From JBOGED01 sp050743625 (GTDB lineage: Bacteria; Actinomycetota; Nitriliruptoria; Euzebyales; Egibacteraceae): a DNA stretch of 15,663 nucleotides. The DNA lies in contig JBOGED010000398.1 of the NCBI GenBank assembly GCA_050743625.1, positions 1-15,663 on the forward strand. The letters run 5' to 3'. Below the pieces are notes generated by a model. The model saw only the letters and a list, made by a program, of their open reading frames with translations. It was not told where the DNA came from and ran no database searches. The position numbers and the translations under genes were made by a program. Below, piece by piece: positions 13,555-15,663 of this stretch. Position 1 is the stretch's first letter, and each line of letters begins with the position of its first letter.

Positions 13555-14889
13555 ATGAGGGTCGGGGTCATCGGGGTCGGCCACGTCGGGCTTGTGACGG
13601 CGGCGTGTATGGCGGACTTGGGGCACGACGCCGTCGGTTACGACATCGACAGGGTCAAGCTCGACGTGCTGCGCGCCGGTCACCTGCCGTTCGTCGAGCC
13701 CGGTCTCTCCGAGCTCCTCGGGAACGCGGTGACCTCGGGGAGGCTGACGTGGACGGAGGATGTCCGGAACGCGATCGCCGACTCGGACGTCGTGTTCATC
13801 TGTGTCGGCACCCCCCGCTTGAGCAACGGCGCGCCGAACATGTCGTACGTCGAGGCGGCCGCGGCCGCGGTGGCCACGCACGCCGTCCGTCCGACCGTCG
13901 TGGCCGAGAAGTCGACCGTCCCGGTGCGCACGGGCGAGCGCATCCAACAGGCGTTGCGACTGCAGGCCCAGGCATCCGGTGGCCATGTGATGCACGACGT
14001 GGTGAGCAACCCTGAGTTCCTTCGGGAAGGCACGGCGGTCGACGACATGCTCCGGCCAGACCGGATCGTCGTCGGCGCCGGCTCTCCTCGGGGCCACGCC
14101 GCGATGCGACGGCTGTACGCACCGCTGTTGGCCCGCCACGAGTGCCCGTACGTCGAGACGGACGTCCGCACCGCCGAGCTGATCAAGCACGCGAGCAACG
14201 CGTTTCTCGCCACGAAGATCAGCTTCATCAACGCGGTCGCGCGGATATGCGAGGCGGCCGGCGCGGACGTGCACCAGGTCGCCGACGGGATGGGCCACGA
14301 CCCACGCATTGGCCGTGCCTTCCTCAACGCGGGGCTTGGGTACGGCGGGTCGTGCTTTCCCAAGGATGTCGAGGCGTTCATCCACATCGCGGCCGAGCTC
14401 GGCTACGACTTTGGGTTGCTCCGCGAGACCGACCGCATCAACCGCCAGGCCAAGGCCTGGCCGGTCGCCCAGCTGCGCCGGATGCTGTGGAACGTCGCGG
14501 ACAAGGAGATCGCCGTTCTCGGAGTGGCGTTCAAGCCCGGCACCGACGACGTGCGTGACGCCCCGGCGCTGGCGGTGGTGGACGAGTTGATCGCCGAGGG
14601 AGCGCGGATCCGCCTCCACGACCCCGTCGCCCTCGATCACGTGCGCGAGCGCTATCCCGACGCGCTGCTGTGCGACAAGGCCGAGGACGCCCTGCGTGGC
14701 GCCCACGCGGTGGTCGTGTGCACGGAATGGGACGAGTACCGCTCGATCTCCCCGGCCCGGCTCGCCGAGCTGTTGACCTATCCGATCGTCGTCGATGCAC
14801 GCAACGTCTGGGAGCCGAAAGAGCTCTTGGAGGCAGGGCTCGATGTGGCGTCCGTGGGCCGCGCTCCCCTGTCCTTTGGGGGCCATTAG
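13555..14889 (+). CDS. ugd: UDP-glucose 6-dehydrogenase
   Basis: Ugd oxidises UDP-glucose twice with NAD to UDP-glucuronate, a donor for envelope polysaccharides. The 444-aa protein shows VIGVGHVGLVTA (5-16), FVEPGLSELL (46-55), FICVGTP (81-87), EKSTVPVRTGE (118-128), SNPEFLREGTAVDD (151-164), Lys211 and Asn215 in ELIKHASNAFLATKISFINE-like sequence, and catalytic Cys267 in GYGGSCFPKD. GVAFKPGTDDVRDAPA, typical of the C-terminal domain, follows. ATG 13555 has a strong AAGGAGG seven bases upstream. TAACGT at 13507-13512 could be a -10 box. It overlaps the glycosyltransferase start by one base, so the two form an operon. Confidence 0.95.
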   Translation: MRVGVIGVGHVGLVTAACMADLGHDAVGYDIDRVKLDVLRAGHLPFVEPGLSELLGNAVTSGRLTWTEDVRNAIADSDVVFICVGTPRLSNGAPNMSYVEAAAAAVATHAVRPTVVAEKSTVPVRTGERIQQALRLQAQASGGHVMHDVVSNPEFLREGTAVDDMLRPDRIVVGAGSPRGHAAMRRLYAPLLARHECPYVETDVRTAELIKHASNAFLATKISFINAVARICEAAGADVHQVADGMGHDPRIGRAFLNAGLGYGGSCFPKDVEAFIHIAAELGYDFGLLRETDRINRQAKAWPVAQLRRMLWNVADKEIAVLGVAFKPGTDDVRDAPALAVVDELIAEGARIRLHDPVALDHVRERYPDALLCDKAEDALRGAHAVVVCTEWDEYRSISPARLAELLTYPIVVDARNVWEPKELLEAGLDVASVGRAPLSFGGH

Positions 14890-15635
14890 TGGACGGGCTG
14901 GTCGTCGTACCGACCTATAACGAGGTCGCGACCCTCGAACGGGCCGTGAAGGGAGTGCTCACCGCAACGGACGAGCTCGACGTGCTGATCGTCGACGATG
15001 CCTCTCCCGACGGCACCGGCGACCTGGCCGACGGGCTCACGGCGTGCGAACCGAGGGTGCATGTGCTGCATCGCGCGGGCAAGAACGGCTTGGGCTCGGC
15101 CTATCGCGAGGGGTTCGCCTGGGGTATGACGCGCGGCGCACACGTCCTCTGCGAGATGGACGCCGACCTCTCCCATGACCCACTCGACCTGCCCCGTATC
15201 CTCAGCGCTCTCCGCGGCGCGGATCTCGTGATCGGCTCACGCTACGTCCACCAAGGACAAGTCGTCGACTGGCCGCCCTCCCGCCGGGCGTTGTCGCGGG
15301 TGGGCAACGCCTACGTCCGGATCGCGACCGGCATCCCGGTACGGGACTCGACCGCGGGATTCCGCGCCTACCGCCGGGCCGTGCTGGAGGAGCTCGATCT
15401 CCCGTCCATCGCCTCCGAGGGCTACTCGTTCCAGCTGGAGATGGCGCTGCGCGCCTGGCGGCTCGGCTTTCGCATCCTCGAGGTCCCGATCGTGTTCACC
15501 GAACGCCGCGAGGGCGCGAGCAAGATCAGCCGAGCGATCGTCGCCGAGGCGCTGTGGCGAGTGCTGTGGTGGGGCGCCGCCGGCCCCCGCCGCGCTCCCG
15601 CCCCCCACGAGCGCAGCGTGGCCCGCCAGCGATAG
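14889..15635 (+). CDS. GT2 glycosyltransferase, polyprenol-phosphate mannose synthase-like
   Basis: This 248-aa cytosolic GT-A enzyme resembles dolichol-phosphate mannose synthase and the catalytic domain of actinobacterial Ppm1, which transfer a sugar from GDP-mannose (or UDP-glucose) to a polyprenyl phosphate. Motifs are VVVPTYNEVATLE (5-17), VLIVDDASPDGTGDLAD (32-48), MDADLSHDP (90-98) with the metal-binding Asp-x-Asp, IGSRYV, RDSTAGFRAYRR, and EGYSFQLEMALRAW with VFTERREGASKIS. No transmembrane C-terminus is present, so this is the short form. Start GTG 14889 overlaps the ugd TAG by one base (TAGTG) after a GGGGG stretch. Pairing with ugd suggests envelope glycan or glycoprotein synthesis; the transferred sugar is not certain. 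Confidence 0.88.
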   Translation: MDGLVVVPTYNEVATLERAVKGVLTATDELDVLIVDDASPDGTGDLADGLTACEPRVHVLHRAGKNGLGSAYREGFAWGMTRGAHVLCEMDADLSHDPLDLPRILSALRGADLVIGSRYVHQGQVVDWPPSRRALSRVGNAYVRIATGIPVRDSTAGFRAYRRAVLEELDLPSIASEGYSFQLEMALRAWRLGFRILEVPIVFTERREGASKISRAIVAEALWRVLWWGAAGPRRAPAPHERSVARQR

Positions 15636-15641
15636 TTGGTC

Positions 15642-15663
15642 GTGCTGGATCCCGGCGATATAC
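15642..15663. repeat. partial palindromic repeat copy 3, cut by window end
   Basis: The 22 bases begin GTGCTGGAT, identical to copies 1 and 2, then diverge (CCCGGCG for ACGCGAC) and return to the shared centre (ATA). It starts 7 bp after the glycosyltransferase stop, so it again lies at a 3' gene end. Only the left half and three bases of the right half are inside the window. Confidence 0.55.

Noticed and set aside
13534..14886. 450-aa minus-strand open frame opposite ugd
   Set aside because: It mirrors a clear UDP-glucose dehydrogenase on the other strand; the protein has no domain-like pattern and arises from high-GC third-position bias.

Overview
The window is about 15.7 kb of GC-rich, tightly packed bacterial DNA, most likely from an actinobacterium (Actinomycetota). 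The best taxonomic evidence is a secreted LysM protein with a resuscitation-promoting-factor (Rpf) domain at 12538-13278. High GC, frequent GTG starts, many 4-bp ATGA/GTGA overlaps and TANNNT boxes 8 nt before start codons agree with this. I saw no transposase, integrase, CRISPR array, tRNA or rRNA.

Left part (1-2952, minus strand): a cobalt-type nitrile hydratase operon in the order beta, alpha, accessory protein. Upstream and in the same direction lie a 62-aa protein of unknown function and a PurM/SelD-fold 'AIR synthase-related' protein resembling the sll0787 family, which is normally found in Nit1C nitrilase (cyanide/nitrile) clusters. A TTGACA-type promoter may drive the three hydratase genes separately.

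Middle part (2978-6709): a class I SAM methyltransferase (+); pseudouridine-5'-phosphate glycosidase PsuG and an OsmC-like protein (both -); and a DUF1116 protein (+) whose conserved N-terminus runs upstream of its first ATG and overlaps the OsmC start. 

Right part (6756-15635): a surface-polysaccharide precursor region. A minus-strand three-gene operon (DegT/DnrJ aminotransferase, Gfo/Idh/MocA oxidoreductase, UDP-sugar 6-dehydrogenase) has the WbpE, WbpB and WbpA functions needed to make a UDP-2,3-diamino-sugar uronate. Divergent from it are GDP-mannose 4,6-dehydratase and a GDP-fucose-synthase-like reductase that lacks both residues used for epimerisation. Then come the LysM-Rpf protein behind a long structured leader, UDP-glucose 6-dehydrogenase, and a dolichol/polyprenol-phosphate-mannose-synthase-like GT2. 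Together these would supply amino-uronic acid, 6-deoxyhexose and glucuronic acid donors plus a lipid-linked sugar for envelope glycans.

Non-coding structure stands out. A near-perfect 38-nt palindrome occupies both complete convergent gene junctions (3807-3844 and 6717-6754), and a diverged copy is cut by the right edge (15642 onward). A different 38-nt palindrome (10090-10127) lies in a divergent promoter region. The rpf leader ends in a hairpin that covers its ribosome-binding site. A 141-nt multi-hairpin element closed by a perfect 14-bp stem (13292-13432) lies between rpf and ugd. All names come from reading sequence motifs; no database search was run.
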